From contig CAKOGP040001113.1 in assembly GCA_933822405.4 (NCBI GenBank), positions 354,432 through 418,431 of the forward strand: 64,000 bases of DNA, in the 5' to 3' direction. The translations under genes and the position numbers were made by a program. Under the pieces are notes generated by a model. It made no database searches and had not been told where the DNA came from. It saw only the letters and a program-made list of their open reading frames with translations. Numbering within the stretch: the stretch's first letter is position 1; every line of letters starts with the position of its first letter. Below are positions 22,152 to 32,453 of this stretch, in pieces. Source of the DNA: Cylindrotheca closterium (Eukaryota > Bacillariophyta > Bacillariophyceae > Bacillariales > Bacillariaceae).

Positions 22152-22871
22152 TTACATCGCTAGAGCATTCTGATGATCACCCGAAATCTCTTCGACGACT
22201 TGTCGCAATGGCTTGGGCAATGCATTTGGCACTGCCTTGGCACAGGCCGCTCGGCCTCCATTCTCCCGAAAGATTTCTTCGGCAATGATATTATAGGAAG
22301 CCATCATTTCGGCATTGGGGAATCCCGAAAAGATCATTACGGGAGTCCCACGATTGACTGCTTCAATCGGTGCGACTAGGCTGGAATTATCAGAAGATGA
22401 AGAAGATTCGTCCCTGTCTGAGTCATCCTTATCATCAAGAACCCGAACCAAAGCTTCTTCTAGCGTCAGCTCCAACAACGGATCGTTCATATCGGGTATC
22501 CGTTGCAGTGTTACTCCCTTTTTACTCGATTTTGGTGCTCCATCTTCCAACATGTCTTCTAGCTCTTCGTCCAAGATTCCTGCTGGAATGTTGTACAGCA
22601 AAATGGCTGGACCCAAAGATTCGGCAGCGTCGTCCGAATCTTGCAATTTGACAAAGTCACCATCCCGCTCTTGCAGAAAGGCCTTGGAAATCTTATCCAA
22701 CAGACCCATCTTCAGGGAAGAAGAAATGCCTGAGGAAGTTTGGATTTGCGGGCTTCTTTTTCGACCATGACCATTGGTGCTGCTTCTGCTGATGGAAGAG
22801 AACGATTGCAGTCCAAAGCCACTGATGCTGTGCAAAGTGAGTGCAAGCAATATAATGGATTTCTGAAACAT
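22152..22871 (-). CDS. Probable plastid protein with DUF3783-like segments
   Basis: 239 residues from the ATG at 22871, chosen because MFQKSIILLALTLHSISGFG is a signal peptide. The frame is open further upstream. GFGLQSF resembles a plastid-type cleavage context with a following Ser/Thr/Arg-rich transit segment. The mature region contains GPAILLYNIPAG...LEDML and, about 110 residues later, PVMIFSGFPNAEM. Both resemble the LLYGF/xxF(S)GF strands of DUF3783 proteins found in plastids of plants and algae; this assignment is tentative. A Ser/Asp-rich linker separates them. Biochemical function is unknown. Confidence 0.7.
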   Translation of the reverse strand: MFQKSIILLALTLHSISGFGLQSFSSISRSSTNGHGRKRSPQIQTSSGISSSLKMGLLDKISKAFLQERDGDFVKLQDSDDAAESLGPAILLYNIPAGILDEELEDMLEDGAPKSSKKGVTLQRIPDMNDPLLELTLEEALVRVLDDKDDSDRDESSSSSDNSSLVAPIEAVNRGTPVMIFSGFPNAEMMASYNIIAEEIFRENGGRAACAKAVPNALPKPLRQVVEEISGDHQNALAM

Positions 22872-23913
22872 GGTCCTCGGTTTTCTTGAAAGCTGAAAAA
22901 TATAGACTGTTACTGTCACAAAATATCTGTGGTTCTGATGGTTCTCGATGATGGTGAATCATCAGTCATTAGTGCGATGGATGTGAATTTGGAAGTGAGT
23001 CAGTCACAGGGGGAATCGAAATCGGGTCAGTCGTTTTTGATCTCATTAAGTCTTTTTCTTCAACTTGAACATTTGAATTGTTACTGTAGTGATTACCGGC
23101 GGTAATGGATCCACTACGATACGGTATATGCACCACAGACTATTCAGTTTTTGGCATAGTCTCAGTATGACTGACATGTAAGATCTAGGACATCAATCTG
23201 CAAATATAGGTCAAAGACGAAGTTTATTAGCTCCATTGGAAAAGCTAGTACGGTACTAGCATTTCTCTGTTGTGCACAGTAACTGGACATGCTGTATGAT
23301 ATGTTGCTTGGTTCCCGTTGGTGCATGTTAGTTGAAGCGCCTCGGTAACATGGACTGATATTCGTACCTTGGTGCAATGCCGCCGATACAGAATGACTTT
23401 CGTGTTCCAGTACCGGTGGGACCGTACTTTGACTTTGGTCGATGTCATCTTTTTTTTTTAAACTCGTGCTGACACGAGAGCAGAAAGTTTCCATCACGGG
23501 GAATCACGACCACAACGGAAACGTGAAGGCGTGGAAGACATCCATCAGTGCGTGGCATGTGGAAAATCAACCTCGTGGCGCGTCGGCGGTTGAGTCGTAG
23601 TATTTGGAGGGTGCGTCATCAATCAGGACATAATTCGGCCAATCAAATACTCGTAAACGTGTCCTGATAGGTCCATTCGGACATGTGATTTTCGGCGATT
23701 GGTGAGAAGTCATCGTGGAACAAATATCTGTGCAGTCTTGGTTCGCGTTTACATCGCTTGGAGGTGTCAACCCGCCCTTTCAAGAGGAGTCAAGTAGACA
23801 ACCAATGATCGGTGGCAACACTGCTACAATTCACAAAAACGACAAAAATCAATAGTCCATCAACAACAGCAAATAGAAGACACCAACAGACATCGTCTTT
23901 CACAATAAGCACG
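22872..23913. other. Divergent intergenic region, about 1 kb
   Basis: Upstream of both the DUF3783-like gene and the histidine phosphatase gene. It includes GTACCGGT-type words and a T8-9 run near 23450. Minus-strand frames of about 110 codons show no motif and are not called. Confidence 0.5.
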
Positions 23914-24816
23914 ATGGCCACAGTTCAAAATACCCCTCAATTGAGAGGCGAAGAAGTGGGTTCGCTTCAGACCATGGCTCCCTCGCCGCCTCAAATGGTA
24001 TTCCAATCCCCTTCCATCATCCTTCATAAGCAACTGTCAGAAGTGGAAGAGAAGCCACCATTGGATTTGACTCTCTTTCTCATCCGACACGGCGAAGCAT
24101 CACATAATGTGCTGGAAAAATTGGCGAAAGAAGAAGCATTGCAACAGGCTCTGAAAGAAGGCCTCAAGGCAGATGACGATTTGACCAAGGAACGAGTCGA
24201 ATTGGCTCGTCAACGAGTCCTATTGGACGATAATCTGTTTGATGCTCCTCTGTCAGACCTGGGAAAAGAAGAAGCTCGTGGTGCTCGTGCAGCATTGGCA
24301 TCCCTTTCAGATGCTGAGAACTTGCCATTTCCCGAAGAAATATTAGTCAGTCCATTGACCAGAACTCTGGAAACTGCCAATCTAGTCTTTCCCCATCATT
24401 CCAATGTCCATGTGCGAGAAGAGTTGAGAGAGCGCTGCACTGGGAAACCACCGGACACGAGGTCACCCACTGATCAATTACGTTCACGGATTTCCTTCTC
24501 CCGCTTCTCCATGGATCGGCTCGCAGAATTGACCACGCTTCAACACTCTCAACAACAATATGAAAAGCAAAAGAAAGAAGAAAACAAGTCCATGCTGAGA
24601 GAGCGAACCCGTCAGCTCTTTCGACTTTTGGCGGAGTGTCCACCCACTCAAAAGAGCATTGCGGTTGTGACCCACAAGGCATACTTGAGAGAATTAGAAC
24701 GTGGTCCCTTTGGAAACCCAGAGTCTCCAGAGTTCAAGAATGGGGAAATCCGTGTGTACAAGATTCGACTGCATCCAGAAACGGAATTCATTGAGCATGC
24801 CAGCAGAATTGTGTGA
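23914..24816 (+). CDS. Histidine phosphatase (phosphoglycerate mutase-like) superfamily protein
   Basis: 300 residues from the ATG at 23914 (MATVQNTPQLRG). The frame is open upstream but only with a non-ATG start. The core motif LFLIRHGEASHN (RHG, with the phospho-accepting His) lies at about residue 60. Next come DAPLSDLGKEEARGA, the VSPLTRTLETANLVF segment with the phosphate-pocket Arg, a REELRERCTGKPPDTR segment, and the second catalytic His in AVVTHKAYLRELE near the C terminus. An extended Gln/Lys/Glu helix (HSQQQYEKQKKEENKSM, about residues 210-230) is inserted. Mutase, fructose-2,6-bisphosphatase and protein phosphatase roles cannot be separated from sequence; the fungal/plant broad-range phosphatase branch fits best (inference). 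Confidence 0.85.
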   Translation: MATVQNTPQLRGEEVGSLQTMAPSPPQMVFQSPSIILHKQLSEVEEKPPLDLTLFLIRHGEASHNVLEKLAKEEALQQALKEGLKADDDLTKERVELARQRVLLDDNLFDAPLSDLGKEEARGARAALASLSDAENLPFPEEILVSPLTRTLETANLVFPHHSNVHVREELRERCTGKPPDTRSPTDQLRSRISFSRFSMDRLAELTTLQHSQQQYEKQKKEENKSMLRERTRQLFRLLAECPPTQKSIAVVTHKAYLRELERGPFGNPESPEFKNGEIRVYKIRLHPETEFIEHASRIV

Positions 24817-25248
24817 TACAGACGTGGTGCTGAGAACTCTGGAAATGCAGCAGTAGGTAGAATATGTACATTACATATAAATAGCACTGGAAATAAATTT
24901 TGACACTGATCATATACTTGCGCGTGTGTGAGAGTGTGTGTGTGTATCCGACGTTGCTCATTGTCAAAAAATCTTAACAAGATAGCAATATGATGCTTAC
25001 AATATTCAATATTGATGAACGAGAACTGTAAGAGCAGTTTGAAGTCGGCGTAGTCGACTTCTGTCAAATTCGTGACTACATTTTAATAGTAATATTATTA
25101 AAAATTATTCCACATGCGTTGGGATTTATTGTCATCAAAATTCGTATCTTGGGATGAAACTTTTGCAAGACTTGGTGCCACTACTGAAACGCTTCATCAG
25201 TTGACACCCTTGTCACTTTGTATCAACCCACTTTTGAAGCGGATCACC
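24817..25248. other. Intergenic with GT-rich microsatellite
   Basis: Contains a (GT)n/GA-interrupted run at 24921-24946. An upstream in-frame ATG at 25114 could extend the following gene but would bury its signal peptide. Confidence 0.5.
24921..24946. repeat. GT-rich microsatellite
   Basis: Imperfect GT dinucleotide run interrupted by AGAG. Confidence 0.85.
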
Positions 25249-25968
25249 ATGAAAGTTGGTGGGATAACTATGATGAGTCTCAGGACTTCTCCTGATTGTC
25301 TGCTACTTGTTGTACTGTCGTTGCTCCTCTTTGCCACTACGAATGCCCATGTCAGGCCAGGTCAACACCACACATCAATGATTCAAAAATCAGCTGATCT
25401 TAGAGTTCTCAGTGATCCAGCCGAGCAGACGAAGCCCTCCATGTCAGTACTGATGAGTCCACAATCGCAGGATTTGACACGTCACCTCCAAGAACAAGAA
25501 GATGAGAAAGACGACGATGGTGACGACGATGATGACGACGAAGATGATGACGACAACGACGATGACGACAACAACGATGATGACGACGATGGTTTCATTT
25601 CCCAAGAAGCCATCACCACCACCGCGACTGCTGCAACAATAGAGAGCATTGTTTCCACCAGCGCTGTGGTTGAACCACATGATGGACCCTCGATTTCAAA
25701 CAGTTCCCAGAACAGCTCTGATGGTCGCACATGGGAATGGAATCTGGGCCCGCTTTGTGTCGTTGGTGCTGCGGCAATCGCTCTTATCGTGTCGCTAATT
25801 GCATTGAAGCAGCGCAAGAAGAAGCAGGAAATACCCCAACAGCGCACCATGGGAGGATTCACATCTGACGTTGTTGACTTTTATCTTCGTGACCCCGAAC
25901 TGGACTTGTCAACTGTTGCAACTGGTAGCACGACTAGTCTTTCAAGCAAAGCAATTGGCGGCGGATAA
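25249..25968 (+). CDS. Single-pass membrane protein with polyacidic ectodomain
   Basis: 239 residues from the ATG giving MKVGGITMMSLRTS. This start places the signal peptide (CLLLVVLSLLLFATTNA) at the N terminus. The ectodomain holds a roughly 30-residue run made almost only of Asp/Glu/Asn, then a Thr/Ser/Ala-rich stalk. A transmembrane helix (about 160-182, LCVVGAAAIALIVSLIALK) is followed by the stop-transfer RKKKQ and a tail of about 50 residues. The acidic run could bind cations such as calcium or silica-associated polyamines (speculation). No family is recognised. It is the only intact member of a three-copy set; the other two are at about 26.8 and 28.9 kb. Confidence 0.75.
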   Translation: MKVGGITMMSLRTSPDCLLLVVLSLLLFATTNAHVRPGQHHTSMIQKSADLRVLSDPAEQTKPSMSVLMSPQSQDLTRHLQEQEDEKDDDGDDDDDDEDDDDNDDDDNNDDDDDGFISQEAITTTATAATIESIVSTSAVVEPHDGPSISNSSQNSSDGRTWEWNLGPLCVVGAAAIALIVSLIALKQRKKKQEIPQQRTMGGFTSDVVDFYLRDPELDLSTVATGSTTSLSSKAIGGG

Positions 25969-26814
25969 AAGAGTGATGCATCCCATTCAATGGCTCCTCC
26001 TCTTGATTCTGAAAGCTAGGACTCTTGTTCGGCCATGCAAGGATAGCCGCAGGCAGACCAATAAAGGGCCTTGAAAGAACCCGAACATACATCCATACGC
26101 CAAGGAAGCAACGTCAAGCAACGTCTGCTCTTTTCTTGATTGGGGATCATATGATTCAGTGGCACTGTGTATTCCAGATGGAATAGCGGATAGTGGGGCA
26201 TGTTGACTGCGCACTGTTCTTGTCTGTTCTGTGATTGCAGCCAGTGAATGTGGTCAGGATTGCGACTAGTCCTTGCAGTTGCGAATATGATATTTTTCGG
26301 TGGAAATGTCTTATCACCCTAAGACAAGAACAGAACCCTGCTTAGGGAATAGCTATTTATTTAGTATACATTTTCGTGAAGCTCCGTTTCGCACAATGTC
26401 GCAGTTGACTAATCGACAATATGTTCGACCCAGCCAGTCGACTTCTATTTTAGCCTTTACGGCACGTTATGTCTGCTTCTCCCACCGACGCAGTTGCAGA
26501 CCCTACCCTGTACGTGTACACTTATAGGAACAGGATGGACTTTGTCAGTATAAAAGCTACTGTTGTGAGTGTGATTCGACAGGACTGAACGTAATCCGCC
26601 TTCTATATCTTCTCCGGTTCATATTGTATAGCCACATAGATCCAATAGTGCCGAAGATTTATATTTTTGAATGTATGTTGGAAAATAGCCTTCACGAAAA
26701 ATGTTCATGCCTTCGGTTCCAATGATGAAGGTTTAGATAAACATAACTATAATACAGCAGCAATTATATTTTCGTTCATTGGAAACTCCAGAACTTGGTC
26801 CCTAAAATCCGAAT
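25969..26814. other. Intergenic
   Basis: The part just after 25968 has weak echoes near 27690-27740 and 29480-29530 (CTACATCCA... context), so the repeated unit includes 3' flanking DNA. No gene is seen. Confidence 0.5.
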
Positions 26815-27500
26815 CTTGTGATGAAACATTGCAAGACTTGCCACCAAAACCGTTAGTGAGTAATGTATCAACCAATTCCTACGGAATCGATAGCATACTA
26901 TCGAAGCTACTCATCATAAAAGTCTGTCTTGGGACTTCTTGCTGCCTTCTCCTTGTTCGCAACCACAAATGCTCATGCCCGGCCATGTCAGCAGCACATA
27001 TCAATAATTCGAAAACTAACCGCGTTGAGAGCTTCGAATGATACAGCCGAGTAGAACCCTCTGTTTCATTACAGTAGCGGGTCCCAACCTCTTGTTACCT
27101 TTCAGAACGAGAGGACGAGAAAGAAGGGGCGACGACGACAGCGACAACAATGATGATCTCGCTCCCCAGAAATAAATATCACCACCACGGCTACTGCTTC
27201 AATTGTTTCCACCATCGCTATGGTTGAATATGGACCCTCGATTAGAAAAGAGCCGAGCAGCAGCTGTGTTGGCCACACGTAGGAATGGATGCGTCTGGGT
27301 CCTCTTTGTGTCGTTCGTGCTGCGGCAATCGCTCTTATCGTGTCGAAGATTGAATTGAAGCAGCGCAAAAAGAAGGGAGGACTCCAGCAACGTACTAGGC
27401 GAGGGTTCACGCCTGATTTTATCGACTCACCGCTGATGGTCACACGTGGAAATGGAGTCTGGGCCCTCTTTGTGGACTTGTCAACTGTTGCAACGAGTTG
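26815..27500 (+). pseudogene. Decayed copy 2 of the polyacidic membrane protein gene
   Basis: Similarity to 25140-25930 runs through the whole segment: TGATGAAACATTGCAAGACTTG, the ACGACGACAGCGACAACAAT acidic stretch, and the TM region (open as ALCVVRAAAIALIVSKIELK in one frame). It has no equivalent of the ATG at 25249, carries several stops and frame changes, and its acidic run is much shortened. Near 27430-27490 a second, copy-3-like version of the TGGGCCCTCTTTGTGGAC segment is appended, so this copy is itself a mosaic. Confidence 0.75.
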
Positions 27501-28178
27501 TGCGACTAGTCTTTCTGTTGAGGTAGATTTGGGACAGACAGATATCATCATCCGTAAAGGATCGCCTTTTGGCCGAGTGACCAGATTCTTGGAAAGTAAT
27601 TGGATAGAACAGCGATTCTTCCCTTCCTTCTCAGGTCTCGCGAGACGGAACATGTAATGCAAGGGTGTCTCCAGTCTAACGAACCAACGCAGCCCGGAAT
27701 GTACATCCAAGCGTCAACAAAGTGACGTCGAGCAGCGTCGGCTATTTTCGGTATGATTCGGGTGCAGAATGGTTCATTCATTCAATCGGAACGAGCCTGT
27801 GGCAACAGAAAAATGAAATGATGGGTAGAGCATATGTTGACTGCAAACCGAAAGAGCACTTGCCGGTGTTACTTGTCGGTGTTAGTTGGCTCTGTCAACT
27901 CGGTCATAAAACCCCTTTCATACGGATGACATGTTCCGCGTGAAAGTGAGACATTGAGCGGTAATGAACACTGAAGAGGGCATATTCGAATATATAATTC
28001 TTCGGTCATTTTCACTACTAGTGCGACCTAAATTCCTTTTTTTCCATTTAATCAATGAAACAACACCTCCTCCCTCGAAGGAGATTACGAAGAAAAGAAC
28101 AGAGCCCTTTCAAAGGAAAAAGTGATAGTCATCGTTTTCTCGTTCTGAGCTCACAAAACTGACCTCGAATACAAAACG

Positions 28179-28721
28179 ATGAATTTCATCACAGCGAATA
28201 ATGGCTGCCCTATGGATGCAATGCACACAAACATTGCGAATTTTGATATCGCAACACCCACGAAACTATCGATGTTGCCGACTTGCCATGCTCTCCCCCC
28301 GCATCGGATGCATTTGAAGAGGAAACACGATCATCGTATGGATAGTGCGAGAGAGAAGCAGTCTTCAAAGTCCTTCTGCAGCTTGGACTATTTGACCCGA
28401 GAGGCACACATGATCTCAACTTGTACTTTTGCTGCTTCCAGCAGCAATTTGAAGTTGCACCAACACAGTTGGAAGTCCGTCAGCCGATTCTCTGAAACGA
28501 ATGGAACAATGAAAAACGCAGTTTTCGAGATTTATGGTTCAAGAACAAGACGACGCCCAGCTCGCACCAACAGTGCGGCACATGATATTATGAGAAAGGA
28601 GCTACTACTAGACGACATGGGCAGTCTACTTCGAAGAATGAAGGAATATCAAATACAGGTAAAATCCAAAACATTCATCCCAGATTTTGATAGTGATTCG
28701 GATGAAGAAGATCTCGAATGA
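28179..28721 (+). CDS. Unknown protein, two-member tandem family, member 1
   Basis: A 180-residue frame starting MNFITANNGCPMDAMHTNIA. The middle is rich in His/Lys/Ser. Then comes a CSLDYLTREAHMISTCTF segment, then a conserved C-terminal part with RKELLLDDMGSLLRRMKEY (amphipathic helix) and an acidic end, DFDSDSDEEDLE. No signal peptide or known domain is recognised. The near-identical neighbour at 29967 keeps the frame: the differences are codon-sized insertions/deletions and substitutions, so both copies look constrained as coding sequence. Upstream, GAGCTCACAAAACTGACCTC is shared by both. Confidence 0.7.
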   Translation: MNFITANNGCPMDAMHTNIANFDIATPTKLSMLPTCHALPPHRMHLKRKHDHRMDSAREKQSSKSFCSLDYLTREAHMISTCTFAASSSNLKLHQHSWKSVSRFSETNGTMKNAVFEIYGSRTRRRPARTNSAAHDIMRKELLLDDMGSLLRRMKEYQIQVKSKTFIPDFDSDSDEEDLE

Positions 28722-28889
28722 GGAATCATTCATAGCCCCCGAAGTGGTTGGGGATCACACACCTGGCAATCATGATAGGATGCAGTTTTGGATGAGGTAT
28801 GCATACAATTTTTCATAATTTAGGTTTTTCATCTTGACAGTCATTATAATATATATTCCGTACCATGCCACTTCTTGCGAACTTGATGA

Positions 28890-29400
28890 CTTGAGCCACA
28901 ATTTCTATGGCAGAATCTGGGAACACGAGTTTCCAAGTTTGATGGGAATACAACTTGTCTTGTCCCCCTGCTACTGTCATTATAATACTCCTCTTCCCAA
29001 CCACAAATTAGCACATATCAATGATTCGAAGCGGAAAGCACCGAGTCCACAATCACTGGGTTTGATACCCTTCCTTCCAGAACAGGACGATGAGCAAAGA
29101 AGGGGACGACGCACAACGAACATCATGGTGACAACGATGATGATCTCGCTCTCCAAAAAGGAAACAACCTCGCCCACTACTGCAACAATAGAGAGGGTTC
29201 TTTCCACCAGCGCTATGGCTCAACACGGAAACTCAATTGCAAACAATGCGAGTAACAGCTCTGATGGTCACACGTGGAAATGGAGTCTGGGCCCTCTTTC
29301 TGGACTTGTGAACTGTTGCAACGAGTAGTGCGACTAGTCTGTCCAGCAACGCAATTGGCGGAGGTTCCACTCGTTTCTGGGGCTCGCAATGCCTCCCTGA
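28890..29400 (+). pseudogene. Decayed copy 3 of the polyacidic membrane protein gene
   Basis: Matches copy 1 from CACATATCAATGATTC through AGTCTGTCCAGCAACGCAATTGGCGG. The TM segment is deleted: GGGCCCTCTTTCTG joins directly to GACTTGTGAACTGTTGC. The polyacidic run is lost and the 5' part is scrambled. A reading frame persists from 28834 to 29328 by chance or as a remnant. Confidence 0.75.
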
Positions 29401-29966
29401 AAGCTAGGAGTCTTTGACGTAATATGTTATGTATGGATGGACAAGCAATGCAGCCCGAAAGGGCGTTGGGGAGAACTCGAACCTACATCCAAACGTTTCG
29501 GGAATGGGCGTTCAATATGATTGAATGAATTGGAAACATGAATCAGCGGCTTGACCAGGTTGAATGCAAACCGTAGTTGCCCCTTTTGAAATTTCTTCAC
29601 TTGTGAATGTGAAGATTGTGCATGTTCTCTTTTGGTCTATACCGGGTAGTCGTATATCTCGCTTCCATATATTTCTGCACAGGGAAGCGAAGTGGTACGG
29701 TTTGAGCCCTTGGCGAACACTGAAGAGGGCTTAAGTTTTATGTCATTGGTCCCGCGAAGTGGGAAGGGAGGGTCCCGTCTATATGCTACCATTGGGACCA
29801 ATAATTGGAAAAAAGCGTGTTGACAGGTAAACTCGTACATACGAAGAAAAGAACAGAACCCTTATTTTAAAAAAAGAAAGAAGAGTGATCACAAAAAATG
29901 ATGCAGTGAAAACGATGTCCATCGTTTTCTCTTTGAGCTCACAAAACTGACCTCAAATACAAAGCG

Positions 29967-30518
29967 ATGAATTTCATCACAGCGAATAATGGCTGCCCTA
30001 TGGATGCAATGCACACAAACATTGCGAATTTTGATATCGCAACACCCACGAAACTATCGATGTTGCCGACTTGCCATGCTCTTCTTCTTCCGGATCGGAT
30101 GCATTCGAAGAGGAACCACGATCGCATGGATAGCACGAGAGAGAAGCAGACATCAAAGTCCTTCTGCAGCTTGGACTATTTGACCCGAGAGGCACACATG
30201 ATCTCAACTTGTACTTTTGCTGCTTCCAGCAGCAATTTGAAGTTGCACCAACACAGTTGGAAGTCCGTCAGCCGATTCTCTGAAACGAATGGAACAATGA
30301 AAAACGCAGTTTTCGAGATTTATGGTTCAAGAACAAGACGACGCCCTAGGGCATTGGTAGCTCGCAACAGCGCGGCACATGATCTTATGAGAAAGGAGCT
30401 ACTGCTCGACGACATGGGCAGTCTACTTCGAAGAATGACGGAATACCGAAGACAGGTAAAATCCAAAACATTCATCCCAGATTTTGATAGTGATTCGGAA
30501 GAAGAAGATCTCGAATGA
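29967..30518 (+). CDS. Unknown protein, two-member tandem family, member 2
   Basis: A 183-residue paralog of the gene at 28179. The first 38 residues and the block from SKSFCSLDYLTREAH to SRTRRRP are identical. Differences are an LL/D insertion near residue 40, an RALVA insertion after RTRRRP, and substitutions in the C-terminal helix (RRMTEYRRQVKSK). It ends in the same acidic DFDSDSEEEDLE. Indels are multiples of three, which favours function. The role is unknown. Confidence 0.7.
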   Translation: MNFITANNGCPMDAMHTNIANFDIATPTKLSMLPTCHALLLPDRMHSKRNHDRMDSTREKQTSKSFCSLDYLTREAHMISTCTFAASSSNLKLHQHSWKSVSRFSETNGTMKNAVFEIYGSRTRRRPRALVARNSAAHDLMRKELLLDDMGSLLRRMTEYRRQVKSKTFIPDFDSDSEEEDLE

Positions 30519-31551
30519 GGAATCATGAATAGCCCCCGAAGTGGTTGGGGCTCACACGCCTAGGAATCATGATATGGGCACGCTGTAATTTTGCATGAGG
30601 AATGTACATAATTTTTTTCATTATTTTTCAAATTTCAATATACCGGTATACAGGTATCATATCCACTTCAAGTGTTTTAACCATACCGGCACTCAGTACC
30701 CCTGGTACTCGGTGCTCGGTACTCGGTACTCGGTAATCGTACTCTTGCAAACTTGATGAGCTAAATTTGTCTCGCTTCTCATTTTTTCACATGTGCGAGA
30801 AGCGAACTGTGCGATTTTCCTTGCCCAAATTCGCACAATTTTTGCGCGAAGCTTGAAGTAGTCGTGTTTATTTTTTATTGTTCGTTTCGGTATGATAGAT
30901 CTCACAAAATTCAAAGCAACACAACAACAATACAATTTCCATAACCAGTCCAACGAAACTACCAAGATGCACAAACTCTCCCTTCTGTTCACAATCATCT
31001 TCGTTATCCTCAATGTCAAGGATACCATCGAAGTCTTGCACGAGACAATGATGGTAAGCTAATTTCAACTTGGGGCATCCTCCTCCTCGGCAACTACAAG
31101 AGTAGCTGTCATAGTACATTATTAGAAGTAAAAATATGCTGTACCGTCTCCTGGGATGTACAGTATAGAATAGAGAACATGGGCATGGAACGATTATGAA
31201 TACACATTTTTAAAAAGACTAGAAAGAACATATCAAGATTTCAAGAAAATGCTGGCCTGCTCTGTTAGAATACTATAGTACCATCAGTGTACCATCGTTT
31301 GTATCTACTACTATTGGTGGCTGTTGCTCATTTCAATATTTCGTAGTATTCTGCTCACGATTCTTGGGTGGACTGTGAGAAGTTTAACTATTTATAATTT
31401 TGTTACACGAAAAGGACCTAAATACTGTATTGAATATTTTATTTTCATATTCAATCTTTCTGATGTCTTTTCAAAATAAAATATGTACCTACTCCTACTT
31501 CTAACGTAGACGGAAGAAAGCGGTCGAACCAATGGACTCAATAGTGACTCC
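30519..31551. other. Intergenic region with CGGTACT-type repeat
   Basis: Contains ACCGGTATACAGGTAT words and a CTCGGTA-type heptamer array (about 30708-30740). A short frame at 30967 (MHKLSLLFTIIFVILNV, then a GTAAGC donor-like site) resembles a signal-peptide first exon, but no following exon could be found, so it is not called. Confidence 0.5.
30708..30740. repeat. CTCGGTA/CTCGGTG heptamer array
   Basis: About four to five imperfect head-to-tail units of CTCGGTR(CT). Confidence 0.75.
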
Positions 31552-32310
31552 ATGAACGACGGTAGGGCGACCGTCATCTCAGTATTGCACCAGCAACCTA
31601 AGTCCGATCTACACATATCGAACTTGTGTGCAAGTATACTGACAGAAAGATAGAGTCCCGAAAGCATCATCCTGGAAGCAAGTGAAGACGAAGAACATCT
31701 CTTTCTTTGGGTGGGTGGATCCAGGCCAAATTCGAATAGTGGGCAACTGATGTTATGGAAGCTTGAAACGTCTGAATTGTATGGAGAACTCGTAGACATG
31801 GATTCGGCTTGGCAATTGGATGACGAGGATGACGACGACTGGGATAGCGATTCTGATGCTCCTTCTTCGGCGTCAAAGGATCCCATTATTATTCAGTCGA
31901 TAGAGGAAGGGCCGGTGTATTCGATTGACAAGCACGGCCAAACAGTAGCTGCAGTTGTGGGTCAAACCGTCCTCGTCTGGGAATTTTGGTCGTCCAATGG
32001 GGCATGTCTGATACCCATCAAGACCCTATCTCTACCAGGCGACTACCAAGAAACTCTATATACAGTTTCTTTATCCGACGATTTTCTTGTATCTGCGGGA
32101 TTAGGAGAGTGCTTATTTGTATGGACCACGGATACATGGGACTTGGTCCATACCGTTTCGGTAGCCAGGACGAAGGAATCTTGTTTGGCCACATGTTGTG
32201 TTATGACTAGTAACTGGATGCCGAATGAAAAGGGAGTCTTAGCTTGCGGTGGCTACGATGGCTGTATTTCATTGTGGCGACTCGCCCATCGTTTGGAAAG
32301 TGAGGGTTGA
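31552..32310 (+). pseudogene. WD-repeat protein pseudogene (single amber stop, truncated)
   Basis: The frame from the ATG at 31552 (MNDGRATVISVLHQQPKSDL) is interrupted by one TAG at 31651-31653 and then stays open to 32310. The readable part has WD40-like blades: GQLMLWKLETSELYGEL, VAAVVGQTVLVWEF, VSAGLGECLFVWTTDTWDLV and LACGGYDGCISLWRLAHR, spaced about 40 residues apart, with an acidic DDEDDDDWDSDSD insert. A functional beta-propeller would need more blades than are seen, so 5' or 3' sequence is missing. An intron removing the TAG is possible, but no donor/acceptor pair of plausible length is visible. Confidence 0.6.
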
Positions 32311-32453
32311 AGTATTGACTTTTGTGGAAGAAGATTATGTTGGACTATGGACTATCTTAGGCCTTTTCTGGTTGTTTGTTCCAAGAACTACAGTATACTG
32401 TACGTCACGAAAAGCCGCACCGCATCGTATCTTTGATGTCTTTCGCTTGAGTG

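Larger units (their letters stand above)
26815..30620. repeat. Tandem duplication of a two-gene unit
   Basis: The order [polyacidic membrane protein remnant - unknown 180-residue gene] occurs twice in the same orientation, at 26815-28800 and 28890-30620, with shared intergenic and 3' sequence (for example CCCCCGAAGTGGTTGGGG near 28737 and 30534). The intact first gene at 25249 lacks the second partner. Confidence 0.75.

Noticed and set aside
25114..25248. Upstream ATG extending the polyacidic membrane protein by 45 residues
   Set aside because: It would place the signal peptide internally. The ATG at 25249 gives a normal secreted start.
30967..31053. Short signal-peptide-like first exon followed by a GTAAGC donor
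   Set aside because: No acceptor and continuing frame could be matched downstream, and the antisense frame is equally open.
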